Shown here in pieces: positions 34,581 through 47,584 of a stretch of DNA of 64,000 nt (positions are counted from its first letter, which is position 1; every line of letters begins with the position of its first letter). This DNA is from Nectonema munidae. Lineage: Eukaryota > Nematomorpha > Nectonematoida > Nectonematidae. The DNA is taken from positions 1,424,501 through 1,488,500 of the forward strand of contig JAUIRK010000509.1 of the NCBI GenBank assembly GCA_030549495.1. Direction: 5' to 3'. The notes beneath the pieces were generated by a model. The model had not been told where the DNA came from. It worked only from the letters and a program-made list of their open reading frames with translations, and did not search any database. The position numbers were made by a program, and so were the translations under genes.

Positions 34581-36515
34581 TGTAATTTATACTCATAGCT
34601 GATGTTTTTACCTTTGAATTATTTTGAGCAAATAATAATGTAACAAAAAAAAGTTCGCACATAATTCAAATCTTGTCTTCATGCTATTGGTAACTTTTAA
34701 TCTCTAAATCTTCATGAAATTTTCTTGTTCCAAAAATTCTTCTTTATGACAACATACTATACAAAGATTATGACAAAAGAATTTTTTCGAATTAATTTTC
34801 ACGGACCTTTATACAACTATCTCTTTGGGTTAATTAATATTAATTAAGACACTATTTCTTTGAGTAGCATAGAGATTAGTGAAGCCAACAATTGTGTCGA
34901 TCAAATCCAAATTGAAAAAAGAGAGAAAAAATGTAAAAGAAGACAGAAGTTGATCATGAAGAAAAAGTCCATGAACTGGGAGAAATTCACTTTCAAATTT
35001 GGATCCGTATTCAAAATACTTCAAAAAACGGTTGACTTTTTTATCTGATTTTAGAGGTTCTGGGGATTCATCATCATCTTTATCGTCATGTTCATCCAAA
35101 TTGACAATAATTACAGAAGCAACAGGTTGATTTGCTGTTAAATTATCATAAGTGAAGTTTTTCTCATCTCCAGAATCCTAACCCAAACTCTAAACCTAAC
35201 GCTCATTTTTAAAAAATTTTATCTATATATGACAACTCACGTCAAAATTAAAATTTTTATTGAAATACTTATAAAAAGTTTTTTACACATATATATACCA
35301 TTTTCAAGTATGCCCAATTTAGTGATGATGCTCGTTTTTTATGAAAATCAAAAGTTGTCAAAAAATTGATTAAACCTGCAAATCAATGACAAATATATAA
35401 ATTTAGAAATAAATTTGATTGACACTGTCCGATATTTTAAAACCTTTAAATGCGAAAAATTGGTCTAGAAATAAAACTAGCATGACCGATTCAGTAAGAG
35501 AACATACATTTTATGTAAAATTTGAATGAATATTTTGTTAGATATATTTATCATCAATCAAAAATTTGATTGACAGGAAAATTTTAATTTTTGATATTGA
35601 TTGATAGTTTCCGGTTACTGATCATCATAAGGAGAGACAATTTGGCTACAATCATTTGATACTCAAAGCATAACCACGTTTTTAACCACAGTCACATTTT
35701 CTTCTTTGATCACTCTTATTAAATATCTTTGTCAGAATTGTTTTAGGGAGGAAGGCTCTAAATCTTCCACTCCCGTTCTCGTAGGTGTGGATCTAGAAAA
35801 AAATCTCCTGGAAAATTTTATAACATCTTTTTAATAAATGATTCTGAATATTCTATATAAGAAAGAACTGTGAATGAATGTCTATCTAGATTCTAGACAA
35901 TAGTCTAGGGCATATTTTCCAGAAATTAGTTGCGTAATGCATATAGTTGATATTTACTGTAAAATAAATATTGACAAATTGCGACTTGTCTGATTGGTGC
36001 ATACGCTGTCAAAAAGAATCAAATGTCCTTTCCAATTCGCCTTCTTCGAATAATTTATAAAGTTTTAAATAAATTTTAAATCGTTTCAATCATTAAAAAA
36101 AATTCCATTTTCAAACTAAACTGAATAAACTATATTTCTTTTATTTTTATAACAATTTCATTTTTCAATATGATGTGTTTTATTTTAACATAGGGTTCCA
36201 TTATTTTTAAAATAATATCAAAGCGTAGCCAAAGATCCTGATCTTGATTTTTACTCGTATTATTAAATAATGAATGTTTAGTCCTTTCATCTGACGCATT
36301 TAAAGCAAAATTATCCTTTCAGAAAATCAAACAAAACTTGATTGAACTTTACACTGATATGCTTAAAAATTGGAGATGGATTGAGAGAGGAGGCGATCGT
36401 TCCTTTTAAATCCGCCACTGCTTTGTGGGATGGACATCGTAGTTTACCCTTTTGAATAACTATTTCCAAGTGCTCATGTCGTTATGATTCTTTAAATTCT
36501 GAAACAGTTTTTACA
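34581..36515. other. Intergenic, no gene recognised
   Basis: A+T-rich. A possible decayed hAT right end (AAATCCGCCACTG near 36408-36420) has only a doubtful partner near 35786. Confidence 0.4.
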
Positions 36516-37291
36516 TTAAATACAGTTTTTACAGCTGGTATAAGTTTGCTGCGGAAGGCAATGCTTGAAACGCAATTTAGAAAACACTTTAATTACACAC
36601 TTGACAATCAAAAGACTGAGGCAGAAACACTTCCCATCTTTTAGAGAATTACTCAAAGCTATGCCGTATGGAGATTTTGCTGACATTATTGAATTAAGAA
36701 TCGGTACAAAGTTTATTGCACTGGCTTTTTCTTGTTCAAATAGTTTTGTTGAGGCATGCCACGAATCCCAAAAACTTTGCATCATATCTTCATACATCGG
36801 ACAGAAAGAACAAAGCATGAAGTTATGTCACCGATTTTCTGTTAAAGTTCATTCCCTAAATATATCTCGATTAAAATCTCAAGTGATGTTGGATGAAACT
36901 TCTAGAAATCCTGCGAATATCTGCTTTGAATATAAAATATATACTTTTCATAAGACTAGGAGATTCAATAAGTGTGTGTGTGTGTGTGTGTGTGTGTGCT
37001 TACATGTAAAGCATGTGAGCTCCTTCAAGTTGTAGACCTTCAGACAATGTCGGATTGAACAGGCTGACCTTGGATACACAACTAAGACAGGATTCACCGT
37101 CTTGGATGCCACTTATTATGCTAAATATAGTTCGAGGAAAGAAAGAAGATTAGAAGCTTTTATTAAAAGTAGTTTAACTTTGATAGAAAAATCACATTTT
37201 TTACACTTACGACGACAAGTATTATAAGATACAAAGTTAAAAATATTTTTTGAAAAAGTGATGACGCTTTTAAGGATATTGTGCATCTCGA
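36516..37291. other. Unrecognised frames and a GT microsatellite
   Basis: A 156-codon plus-strand frame (36565-37035) overlaps a 100-codon minus-strand frame. Neither has a domain, signal or homolog I recognise. The plus-strand frame runs through a (GT)n microsatellite at 36972-36998, giving a Cys-Val repeat, so it is likely chance or eroded transposon text. A possible AATAAA signal for the receptor gene lies on the minus strand at 37159-37164. Confidence 0.45.
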
Positions 37292-38161
37292 TCAGAGGAA
37301 TCTTTCAAGTTTTCGTACAGCTAAGTAGGATTGAAATAGAATGGTAGGTGTAGTAATGGATTGACCAAAATGAAATATCTTCAAGTAGGTTGAAGCATTT
37401 TCTGTTGGAAACAAAAGAGTAATCATGTAAAAGAAGAAGATTGGCGTGTGGAAGACAAAAATGGTTCGCGAGATGCGCGTAAACAAGCGAAACTTCACGT
37501 ACTCCACCGTTTTCGTGTCATGCGAAAACTTGGCCTTCAGGGCTGACCTCTTGAAAAAGGCGAAATAGGCGAGTGTACACAGGGGCAGTGTTCGGGAGAC
37601 GAGGGCGGACATGATTTCGTTGATGCGATAATACTTTGACGTGTTGAACTCGGTGGAGAAGAAATGACGCGTTGTGCACTTCCAAGTGAGGGCGTTGCAG
37701 CAAAGCCTGCTCGTTCTATGGATAGAAGTGCGCAAATTGAGGGGATACGTTATCACAAGGCAGGTTAGGGCCAACACCAAAATGACGGCCACTCGCTTGC
37801 TTTGGTCGAGCAACTCGACTCGGAAGTAGAGTGTCTGTACGAAGTAAGTTAAAAGGAAGAAGTGGGTCATCACGTTGCACGTGGTATTCAGCCATAAGTA
37901 GCCGTGTGCCAAGAAGTAATGCCACACGTACTTGTCGTCTACGTATCGGCGAAAGGCTTCGTGTGAAATCGTTAAGAGTATCTGTCCGACCAAAACGATC
38001 ATGCTCTCAACTCCGCTATTCAGCAGAATTACGAGAAAGATCGTATCCTTACGCAATGACACTTTATTCTTCGCGATGTGTACGCCCAAGAAAAGAGTTA
38101 GAAGGAGTCCTAAAAAGCCAGTCATGGCAGTCAGTATCGAAATCACATACATTTTCACCAT
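37292..38161 (-). CDS. Seven-helix receptor-like membrane protein
   Basis: A 289-residue, intron-free protein. I place the start at the ATG at 38161 because it has an excellent context (GCAAAAATGG) and an in-frame stop lies just upstream; the slightly longer frame opens only with GTG. Seven hydrophobic segments fall at about residues 4-30, 39-66, 86-114, 122-141, 180-203, 228-251 and 258-281. Cys95 at the top of helix 3 and a Cys154/155/162 cluster in the second outer loop could form the class A GPCR disulfide. Helix 7 has TPTILF where NPxxY is usual, and helix 3 lacks a clear DRY. The outer N-terminus is only about three residues. G+C is well above the flanks, supporting real coding. It most resembles a divergent, lineage-specific rhodopsin-like GPCR (peptide or chemoreceptor); the ligand is unknown. 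An acceptor-like TTTATTGCAG ends 25 bases before the ATG. Confidence 0.75.
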   Translation of the reverse strand: MVKMYVISILTAMTGFLGLLLTLFLGVHIAKNKVSLRKDTIFLVILLNSGVESMIVLVGQILLTISHEAFRRYVDDKYVWHYFLAHGYLWLNTTCNVMTHFFLLTYFVQTLYFRVELLDQSKRVAVILVLALTCLVITYPLNLRTSIHRTSRLCCNALTWKCTTRHFFSTEFNTSKYYRINEIMSALVSRTLPLCTLAYFAFFKRSALKAKFSHDTKTVEYVKFRLFTRISRTIFVFHTPIFFFYMITLLFPTENASTYLKIFHFGQSITTPTILFQSYLAVRKLERFL

Positions 38162-38186
38162 TTTTGCCAAAAGCACCACTTATGAA

Positions 38187-40522
38187 CTGCAATAAAAAAC
38201 TTTGTTGACATTTTGTGTAAAAAAATGACATTCAGCCCTTTTCGACGACAAATATTCAAAAAAAGAAGTCTCAAATATCGAAGCTAAAAGCTATTTTAGG
38301 AAACGTGTCAAATAAGCTGTCAAAATTAAATTTTAAATTTCATTGCAAATATAACACAATTCACTGTTTGATCCAAAAAAAGATTTTGGTTTTTTATTTT
38401 ACTCTAGGAGCAATAATGTATTTCAAGCATATACTTGATACACGGCCTAATCTCCGATCCGAAAACTTTATTGGGCCATGAAGCAGAATCGTACGCAGAG
38501 AGGGTAGGCCTCCCTACAAAATTTTAACACCCCTTCTCCCTTCTCAAGTAAAAACGCATAAGATGTGCCAAAAAGACCTGTCAATCAATGAATAGTAAGG
38601 AGACTGTTTAAAATATGGGAAGTACAGAATATTATATCTTTATAGAAATGCAAGTTATGATGTGACTTTTATTGAGAAAATCTATTGAAAAAGCAAAAAG
38701 ACTACTTCACATCAAGCCGCGTTTTATGGGTTGTTCGGTGATGCTCATTTTATGAGAAAAATAATAGCACGAATGGTAATAACACATGTATGTACATCAC
38801 AATAATACTATAATGTTAGGCTAGAAGTTTAGAAGTTCACTTGTTTGCCATTTACATTTGTCGAGTACACTATGTTATCTGTTGCAGTCTTACTCTTCCG
38901 TTAATAAAGCAAACGCGAAAAGATTCGGTCTAACATTAAAAAAAATTTATACATTACAATATACCATTTACCAATTACAATGCCTTTTACCATATGATAT
39001 GATTTACCATGCGGTTTTTCAATTACAACCTAAAAATAAAGTATGATGCCTTGAAAACAAATTCGCCAAACTAATAACACTTTTTTGTTCCCCCTTTTTA
39101 AAGCTTGTAATAAGGGTGTTGCAGTCTGTTCTCTTGTTTTGGTGAAACCGCAAAAAGAAAGCCAATTTCGAGTAAATGAAAATTCGCTTCTGATTTGCAA
39201 ATACCTTTATCCAAGAGCTAAACTAGACCCCCCTACAAAACTATTCCCACCCATTTTGCAACAGATGGGTAAGCACTTAGATTATAATTACCCAGCTGCT
39301 ATTAGCAGCAATGTAGAGAAAATTTGTAAAAATCGCTATTGGCCATCATCTCGAAGCCTTATATATAAAAGCTAATATTTTGAAGCCTCCTTTTGAAAAC
39401 GTTTACCCGAGATGTATTTTTGTTGAAATCTAATATTGTTTGCGGTTGTTTTTTATCCAAACGTATCAATTCTTGAAAGATACTGTCTCGACCCCACATA
39501 AACAGTTTTAAAAAATTTTTTTTCGAATGCTTATGTAGAATATAAATGGTGAAAGAGGAATACTGTATATTAATAAAAACATATTTTTATAACCAGTTAA
39601 CTGGAAACTTTTTGGGCATACACGCGGTGGAACATGTGGCATACATATTCTATTATTCCTAACTGTACCACGAATTGGAAATTTTTTTATCTTTGGCGCA
39701 TATACACAATTCATGACACATGAAAAATCTTTTATTTTTACAGGGTATAAACACATTGACGACCCATAAATTTGTTTGAATGCACCTTACTGCTACCAAT
39801 CTAAGAGAATTGTCGCTTTTCTCTCTTTGAATCAAATCGCGTGAAAGTGCAAATGATATAATGAACACATCTTTACTAAATGAAGCTTTCAAAAATGGAT
39901 TTGCGTATTTTTCTGGAAAGAGATATTTGACGTCAATCTGCTGTTCTTTTGATTGCTGATGACAAGCTAATGAAGCCAGCAAATGTTCGATTGACTGTAG
40001 ACACTAAGTTGGATGCAACCTGTATCTGTTGAATTCATAAATGTGCCAACCATATTCTCGGTGAAGAAAAGACAAAAATATTTTCTTGCATCTTCACATT
40101 CTGGCATAACCTTTTGGACGGGTGTGGGAAAATTAGGTTCATTGAAGATCTTATCCCCTGAGCATCTATGCTTACCTAAAAAATCTGTTCCATCTTGTGC
40201 TCTAAGGAAATCTCTCTCTCTCCTTGATCAATTTCTGCCTCTTCATCGCTGTTTTTTGAACTCAGGTGTTCACATCACTTAGAGAACCAATTTCTAACAT
40301 GGATTAGAAAGATGGAATGGATGGAATAAAAATTTCCATACACACACGGTGTGCTTACTGAACTCGTTTGTCTGAAGGTGGGAAAAATCTCCCCTGTATT
40401 GCATTCTTTTTCAACGCAGAATGAATTTGTTTCAAATAACATACTTTTCTCCTTCAAACCAATGAAAAAGCCATTTTCCAACTCTATATAAGCTATTAAG
40501 CATATTTAATTTAAGCATATTG
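38187..40522. other. Intergenic, no gene recognised
   Basis: Several frames of 82-107 codons (plus 39085-39375, minus 39659-39982, plus 40013-40282) occur, but none has a recognisable domain and they overlap each other on both strands. No transcription signal for the receptor gene could be singled out. Confidence 0.4.
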
Positions 40523-40530
40523 TATCCCAG

Positions 40531-40818
40531 CAGTGGGGGATCCAGAAATCTTTTGTGGGGGGGGGGGGGGTATACTAATATTATCAAAATATTTTACACA
40601 TTTTATTAGGGAAGACATTTGAAAACGTATGGTAAATAAATGATTAAAATTATATTACAAAGTCTTTTCTTTTTGCTTTGAAAATCGATCAATGACTTCA
40701 TCAATTTTGATTTCTATTTTAGGGTGGACTCCAACCTTAATTTTTCTTGAATAGATTGCTGGTGGGGGGGGGGGGGGGGGGTATGCATCCCCCTATCCCC
40801 CCTCTCGGTCCATCCCTG
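40531..40818. mobile_element. hAT-type MITE with exact 8-bp target duplication
   Basis: A 288-bp element between exact copies of tatcccag at 40523-40530 and 40819-40826. The ends are CAGTGGGGGATCCAG (left) and, read inward, CAGGGATGGACCG (right); they are imperfect inverted repeats. Two long G runs (about 40557-40570 and 40763-40780) and a C-rich right flank lie inside. Non-coding. Confidence 0.88.
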
Positions 40819-40826
40819 TATCCCAG

Positions 40827-43800
40827 ATGTATAAGCAGAAAATAGCAAAATGTTTTCTGAAGACATGGCCTAATCATATTGGTAATAATGCAACCAAAAC
40901 AAAAATATGCTATCAAATCAGATTACTTTTAAAGTTTGATTTATAAAAAATTCTATATTTTTGCTATTTGTTATGTAAATACTATTTACGCGTATAAAAT
41001 GAAAACACACTTTTTTATATAAAAAAAAGCTTTTCATTTAAAGAAATAATAATATAATTTGTTTTATTCAAACATATTTTTGATTTACCATTCCTACTAC
41101 TAGGCGGCAATCTCTCTCTCTCTCTCTATAACCGATGTAAATATAAGGATAAATTCTCATTGAATGAAACGATGTCCCCTTAGTACAGTTCACGCGATAA
41201 GTGCAAATTAATTTCATAAAAGTTAGCTCTCTGCATAAAAAATTGTTAACCAAAAATAACTCGAGCAACTGATCTCATGTGTTTTTGATTATATTTTCAT
41301 TCTTGCAAAATATTGGATCGTGCTTGTTTTGGTAAATTAATTGTAAATTATTAATTCGAACCGTTGGTTTTCCCTCCCTCTTTGAAGCATCCTCATAGTA
41401 AGCAAATGTTTCCTTTATTCTTGATTATTTATTGAAGTATGTGGAAATAATTTCAAAGAAATACTGGATATTGGAAAAAGTAAAATACTCTCGAGTATGG
41501 TAGTTTATAATGAGACAATTTTTTCTAATAACATGAAGAAAAGCAGTCTTCAATGAGCAAACTCACACATCAGCAATGTAGATGGCGTTAATCTCGGTAT
41601 GTTTTTGGTATTTAACTTGGTTTTTCATTCCTTTATTTCTTTCATCAAATAGAACACAACAATTACGAAAATACATTTTCGTCTTAATATGGGTTTATGT
41701 ATATCTCCCTTTGACTGAATTAAGTTAGAAGATTTTGCTTGTCACAAAAAGAGCTACTCCGCCCTTCTAAGATTTAAAGGACTACTTCTCCATGCAATCC
41801 TTTTTTCAAGCTTTAAGGCTCATTTATTGATTTCTTTTTTGGCCCATAATAAAAGACTTACTTCTTAATTTGAGATACATATTTTAAATATATATTTTCG
41901 AAAAATAACTTTCCATTTTTATTTGGTAATGGGAAATTATCGTGTAACAAGAGAAAATAAGCTTGCTATATTGTTGAAAAAAAATATTGACTTTGTTTAT
42001 ATAAAAGCATGAAAAAGTTAAATGGTATACTTTCAAAATTTAGTTTCAATGACGTATATTTCAATTTCTGAATATAAGACAGGTGAACAGTAATCAAGGT
42101 TTGAATAGTATTCAAAAATATAACATACTTTGGCTGAAAATGATTTAGCAAGGCTTAGAGATCCAAGAAAGCGTGTTTTGATTAGGAAAGCTTCGAGGAA
42201 GTGTATAACCACAATCAATGCAATGATAGAGTGGATTGAAATTACTTCTCCTCATTTCTTTAACGGTTCTATTTAGTTCATCTTGATTTCGTTTTATCAA
42301 GAAAAGGAATCGTATCGTGTAATTAAACTCGCAGCCACTGCGATGCCAGATGAAGAAGCGATAAAAATGTTAATCTATCCAAGTATTCTTTTTTCATTCC
42401 TATCTATTGTATACGACAAGCGAAAGAAAGTGCTTTCAAATTTTTATCGGAAAATGAGGTGGAAGTCTTATTTCAAATGTTATTCTATGCTTTGCCTATT
42501 GTTGGGGATAGGGGAAAAGTCGAAGCATAGAAAGTCTCCAATGCAGGAGCTTTTGCATAAACAGTTTCGTAAAAATTGTCGAATGTAACATTAGCATTTT
42601 AGTTACATTTTTTATATCTTCCATTGTATTTCAAAAAATATTTCAATGTCAGCACCGAGCTATACCGCTCTTTTTGATAGTTAAGTATTTCAGCGTATAT
42701 GTGTCTAGATGTTTATTGTGTCAAAGGTGTATTAATTGAATAAATAGGAATGTTTGTGTCAAGAATGTCAAAAATGCATGCTATACAGAATATATGTATG
42801 TATGCTTGCGCCAAAACTTAACCTAACCCTAATGCTAATTCCACACTAATCTCAAAGCCGACAATTGGTTTCCAAAATTGTACACATGCCCATATAGAAA
42901 TTGTTTGAGTATTTCTCAACTAGTGTTGAAACACGGGTTCTGAATGCCGGAACAATTCACGTTCTTATGTAAAATGAGGATATCGAGAATCAAACAAATT
43001 TCGCGGTTCTATATCTTTGGAAATTTTTAGCTTAAAAAATTTAGCAGAAATGTTATTTAATGAAAAATAGAATAAAAAATATTTGCTTTTGAAATTAAAT
43101 GAATCATGAATAGTTTTTAGATTCTTGAATCGCAATAAAGCCTACAATAAAAACATCCTTTTCAAGCGCTTTAACTTTCAAGAAAAGAAAAAAAAAGGTT
43201 TCTTGCAAAACTTCCAATTCTCAATTAAAAAAAATAAAAATTGTATTTTTTGCTAATAAAATGTGAGAAATTTTTTGATTTTGAATTTAAAAAATTTATT
43301 CGCGGTTTTCATTTAATGTTTTTGGAACCGAAACTGCTTCTTGAAACTCGGTAGAGGTTTCAACGCAGAAAACTTAGTGAGAACCAAGAGGTTAATCGCG
43401 ACTTTCTCTGGCTGCCTTTCTTTGTAGAGTGGATGACGTAGCTTTGTGCTATTTGGATGGAAATGCAATATGCACGCTGTAGCATGAACGGAAAGAAGGT
43501 CAAATGGGCTTGAGTTGATGCATTTTAGTTGGGAAACAGATGCATTTGGAAAGTTGGAGGCACCCAGCTGGTTATTACAATTCGTATGCAACTGAATCAG
43601 GTAGAACATAATTTTTTATCGAACATTTGCTCGTGGATGTCCTCCAAACGAAAATATAGAAGCGCATTTCAATTAGGTGATGATGATGTTGTTAGAAACA
43701 AAGGAAGCATATTACAAATTTTCACAAAAATTGGAGTGAGTTTGTGTATTGAACAGTGTCATGATATAAAAATGAAGGAGGCATATACTATTATCAAGCA

Positions 43801-44270
43801 TATAAGTGAAGATATGCTGATATATTTCCGATGTTTCTGAAAGCTTTTAAAAAGATTATCATTTCGATTGATATTTACTTTTGAATGATATAATGCAAAA
43901 CAAGTGAAGCAACTGCCATTGTTACAATTTTTCACTGAAAACAGTTTTCTTATGCATAACTTCTTCTGAGTATGAAGAAAAATTTTTATGCAATAGACAA
44001 ATTTCATTTGGTGTGTATCCCTCAATTTGATTTCAGATAAATCTCTTTCTAAGACCAAAATTTTTGAATGCCTTTTGTACTCTCTACACTACAGTCTTCC
44101 CCCACAATAACGCTACCCAATATTTTATTTAATTTTTGTTAAGTTTAATGTTTAAAAATATTTGCAAATAATTAAATTTAAAAAAAAATTAAAATTCTCT
44201 TTGATTTTTGTGTTTATAAAAAAATAAACAAGCTAAAAAAATTTTGAAATAAAAAATTAAAATTTCGCCA
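40827..44270. other. Intergenic, no gene recognised
   Basis: A (CT)n microsatellite lies at 41109-41127. A 101-codon plus-strand frame at 42283-42588 is basic and unrecognised, and other frames at 43313-44058 overlap on both strands. No domain could be supported. Confidence 0.4.
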
Positions 44271-44274
44271 TCAA

Positions 44275-44690
44275 CAAAACCAGATTATGGAACAACATGA
44301 AACTAACGGGATACACTACAACATATTAGCTTACGCTATTAGATATACTAAAAAATTTGGGATTCTGTAAAACCTTCAGCGATTGTAAACTGCTGGCAAA
44401 AAACTGAACTTACTACTAAAGTAGACACTCCGTCTCACAAGATAAAAAAATAGATGTTTTATCTATAATTGAGCTACTGCAAGACCCAATATCTATTTTA
44501 AACATTGATTCTTCAAATGCCATGTCTTCTGAAGAATTTATCACAGCCGACAAAACCCAGAAAACTTTTAGTGAACTTACTGGCAAAGAATTGATTGAAT
44601 GTTTAAAGACCTGAAGTCAACGATTTAGATAATGATGACTTAATACCAGAAATCCAAAGCCAGCCATGAAAGATGTAAAAGTCGTTTTAA
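44275..44690 (+). pseudogene. pogo/Tigger-type transposase C-terminal part, broken
   Basis: The plus strand reads, with frame changes, AYAIRYTKKFG, KPSAIVNCWQKTEL, SSEEFITADKTQKTFSELTG and EVNDLDNDDLIPEIQSQP. In pogo/Tigger transposases the helix ..A...W..V...TI.NCW...GL is followed by an acidic variable tail, which is the arrangement seen here. The DDE catalytic region upstream is not preserved. The relic abuts the truncated end of the RTE LINE at about 44.7 kb, suggesting one inserted next to or into the other. Confidence 0.65.
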
Positions 44691-44699
44691 ATGTATGCA

Positions 44700-46330
44700 A
44701 CTTTCTTAGAATGTAGTAAAAACAGAAAGGAAGTTCTCTTAACTTTAGTTTTGCTTACATATCCTAAAGAAGTCTCTCATATTTTTCCGAAAACTTCTTT
44801 TATTCTTAAACACCTCCAGACCCCTCCACGTGGTATTCGATCATATGCTTTTTCCAAATCGATGAATATCAGATGTTTTCGAATATTCGTCTCATGACAA
44901 AAATTGCAACTTTTGAATTTCCCCATTTCCTTTATATACGGGAAAGACAGGGCTCTCTCTCCATTTTTCTGCTATTTTTTGTGCATTAGCTTCCATAAAA
45001 TGTCTACATCCTCTTCTCTAAGACTTTTCCAAACCTCTACTGGTATTTCATCATCACATGTTGCTTTTCCATTTTCTTCACCGCTTCTTACTCCCTTCTA
45101 GATATTGCTGCTACTTTCTTCTTCTATAAGTACTCTACCATCTTTATCTGTTTTATTTGATTGAGGTCATTCGTTGATGCAATCTGTTTCTTCGCAAATT
45201 GTAGTATTTTCTTCCCTCCTGACGATGTTTCTAATTCATTATATACTTCATTGAGTCTCTGTGCTTTTGCTTTCGTTACCTCTTTTTATATTCTTTTCTA
45301 TCGTAATTCAAACCTAACAAATCGGCTTGATTCTTTGCAAGCTTTTTCTTCCTGATTTGTTCTTGCAATTCTTTATTCCAACACCATGGCTCTTTATCAT
45401 TTGGTGGTTTTCTACCAAATGTCTTTCCAACAATTTCTTTACCTATTTTCAAGATCACTTACTATTTACCGTCCACCATTCTTGCACATCCACTGGGTTT
45501 CTAACTTATTTTATTATTCCACCCGTAAACCTAGTTCCCGCATCTGTATCTTTCAACCTCCATCATTTTATCCTTTCTTCTATTTTTGTTTTCTTGCATA
45601 TTCTTCCATCTTTAAGCTTGCAACCCATTTATTACTAACTTCCTTCAAACAATTTATTGTGCATAGTAACAAATCAATTGACTTTTTCTACCACCATTAG
45701 TATACGTCATTAAATTTGTCTTCCTTTTTTGAAAATATGTATTTATCAAAGCCAAATCAGAAGATATTGAAAAGTTAATAACTCTTTCTCATTCATTTCC
45801 ATCTTTTACACCCCAACCTCCATGAACTTTTTCAAACCCACATATACTTTTTCCGACATCGCCATTCAAATCTCCTCCTATAAATACTCTGTCTTCTTTG
45901 GAAACTTTACTAAGCTCCTGAAACAACAAGGATCAAAAAACATACTTTTCGGCCTCTAAACATTCAGTTTGGGGTGCATAAGCAATACAACTTTGAATAC
46001 AGTTGTGCCTACTCCAAGTTTTAGGCATATAATCCTATCGCTAATTATTATTATATCACTCCAAGTAAGCTTCCAATTCCTTAGATATAACCCTCTTACC
46101 GCTATTAAATAATGTGTACCCTTCACACAACTCCTTTGCATTGTTGCCCTTCCATCTTGTGTCCAATTTTTGGTCTCGTCATCAAATCAGTCAGCTCTCT
46201 TCTATTTCCAGTCACTGTTCCAACATTCAGCGTTCCTGCTCGTAGCAACTTCTCATTTATTCTTTTAAGGACTTTTAAGCTGCTTTTCTTTGAATAAGAG
46301 ACCTTAGTTTCGCTTCGAAAGAATCAGGCT
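44700..46330 (-). mobile_element. RTE-clade LINE relic, truncated
   Basis: On the minus strand, text near 46250 reads RAGTLNVGTVTGNRRELTDLM, the start of RTE-type endonucleases. The piece at 45276-45458 has PWCWNKELQEQIRKKKLA, the linker before the reverse transcriptase (usual WWN.E....). Near 45060-44810 the text is EVWKSL.EE.VDILWKLM, then FIDLEKAYDRIPRGGV, the RTE motif A. A deletion removes the stretch between PIYKGKG-like text and motif A, and stops and frame changes are many. Similarity ends near 44700, before the catalytic YADD block. The plus-strand frames over this region are shadows. Confidence 0.8.
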
Positions 46331-47260
46331 AAACTCTAACACGTCGCTTAGCGGCAGGAAGGCTGCTATTCGGTTGTAAAATATATTTTCTTCAATATAC
46401 TTACGCGAATCAGCATTTTCCAATATAAATATGATGAAAAATAAACAGACATACATTTAAATAGCTGCTTAAAAATAGTTAATTACTAAGTAATTACAAA
46501 TCGAATTTTGAAAATTTCGCTATTAATTTGCAAAAAAATCTTAAAATGTTTTATTTGTGATATTATGTCCATTTACGCATTTAAAATATCGGTGCCGTTT
46601 GGTTTTTTTTTACAAAAAATTGCTCTTGTTTTAATCTATGTGATGTCAATGACCTTATGAGGAGCAAAGTCAGAGAAATAGAGCAATCTGTTCCAAAATG
46701 TGCCTTCAATTCAAATGGTTTACAAGTACAGAATCTGAACGTGTTTTTTCATATATGCGATTAAGATTGTCTGCATCAAGCTTAGATACTCTCCGTTTTT
46801 AAAGATCATATTTTCAAAAAAAGTGGTCGTTGTTTTGTTAAAGATTTTTCCTATAGATATTTCGTTTTTTGTATTAACATTTTTCAAATAAATATTTTTT
46901 AAACAAAATTTTTTTCTTTAAAAATTTTTGAAGTTTTTTTAAATCGGTTTTGAAATAAACATCGGTTCTAAGATTCTCTAATCTGAACCCATGTTGATGT
47001 GTGATATTTCTGTTCGGAAGTTTTGGAGCATTTTTCCAGGTAGACGAATGGCTATGATGTGCTTTTGTTTTCATCTTTGCGAATCGAAATGCTTGTAAAC
47101 GTTTTAGATTGGGCGAGTGTGGGAAAAAGAAACTCTGCTGGTCTCTGACAAAGGATATCTTTACTAGACTTTAATCAATGAATATAGCATATACTATGAA
47201 TGGTATACACAACTTGAATCTTCATGAACATATCAATCAGAGTATTTCATTTGAGCAAAT
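46331..47260. other. Intergenic, no gene recognised
   Basis: A+T-rich spacer downstream of the importin gene. Nothing supported. Confidence 0.4.
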
Positions 47261-47266
47261 TTTATT
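47261..47266 (-). promoter_or_regulatory. Candidate polyadenylation signal for importin beta
   Basis: AATAAA on the minus strand about 320 bases after the importin stop codon. No nearer canonical signal was noticed. Confidence 0.45.
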
Positions 47267-47584
47267 TATAAAAGATAAAAACGAATAGGGATATTAAAGT
47301 TGATACAGGCAGGTGTAGAATATATGATTTAATTTGTCTGTATAGATGCCTATACTAGAACTATGCCGCGATAGGCTCTAAAGGATGCAAAAGGACAGAA
47401 AAAGACGGTGTGTGTGTGTACAAAGTAGGAAAATATTGGAGAGAAAAAAAGGTTGAAAAATAGAAAGAAAAACTCAACGGAAAAGTATTGACTTGTGGGG
47501 ATTAGGTATGAATATTGCATAATTCAAAAAGGGAGTGACAAATGAGGAGATGGTATGAAAAGAAGGCCTTAGCAGTTCTGTTCG

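Noticed and set aside
35786-36420. A 635-bp hAT element
   Set aside because: The right end (ATCCGCCACTG) is good, but the proposed left end is weak and the flanks do not match.
36565-37035. 156-codon plus-strand frame as a gene
   Set aside because: It runs through a GT microsatellite, has no recognisable domain, and the opposite strand is also open.
37831-38208. Plus-strand 125-codon frame
   Set aside because: Antisense to the receptor-like gene, which has the better context and hydrophobic pattern.
44691-46297. Several plus-strand frames up to 104 codons
   Set aside because: Antisense to the RTE LINE relic, whose minus-strand text contains clear endonuclease and reverse transcriptase blocks.
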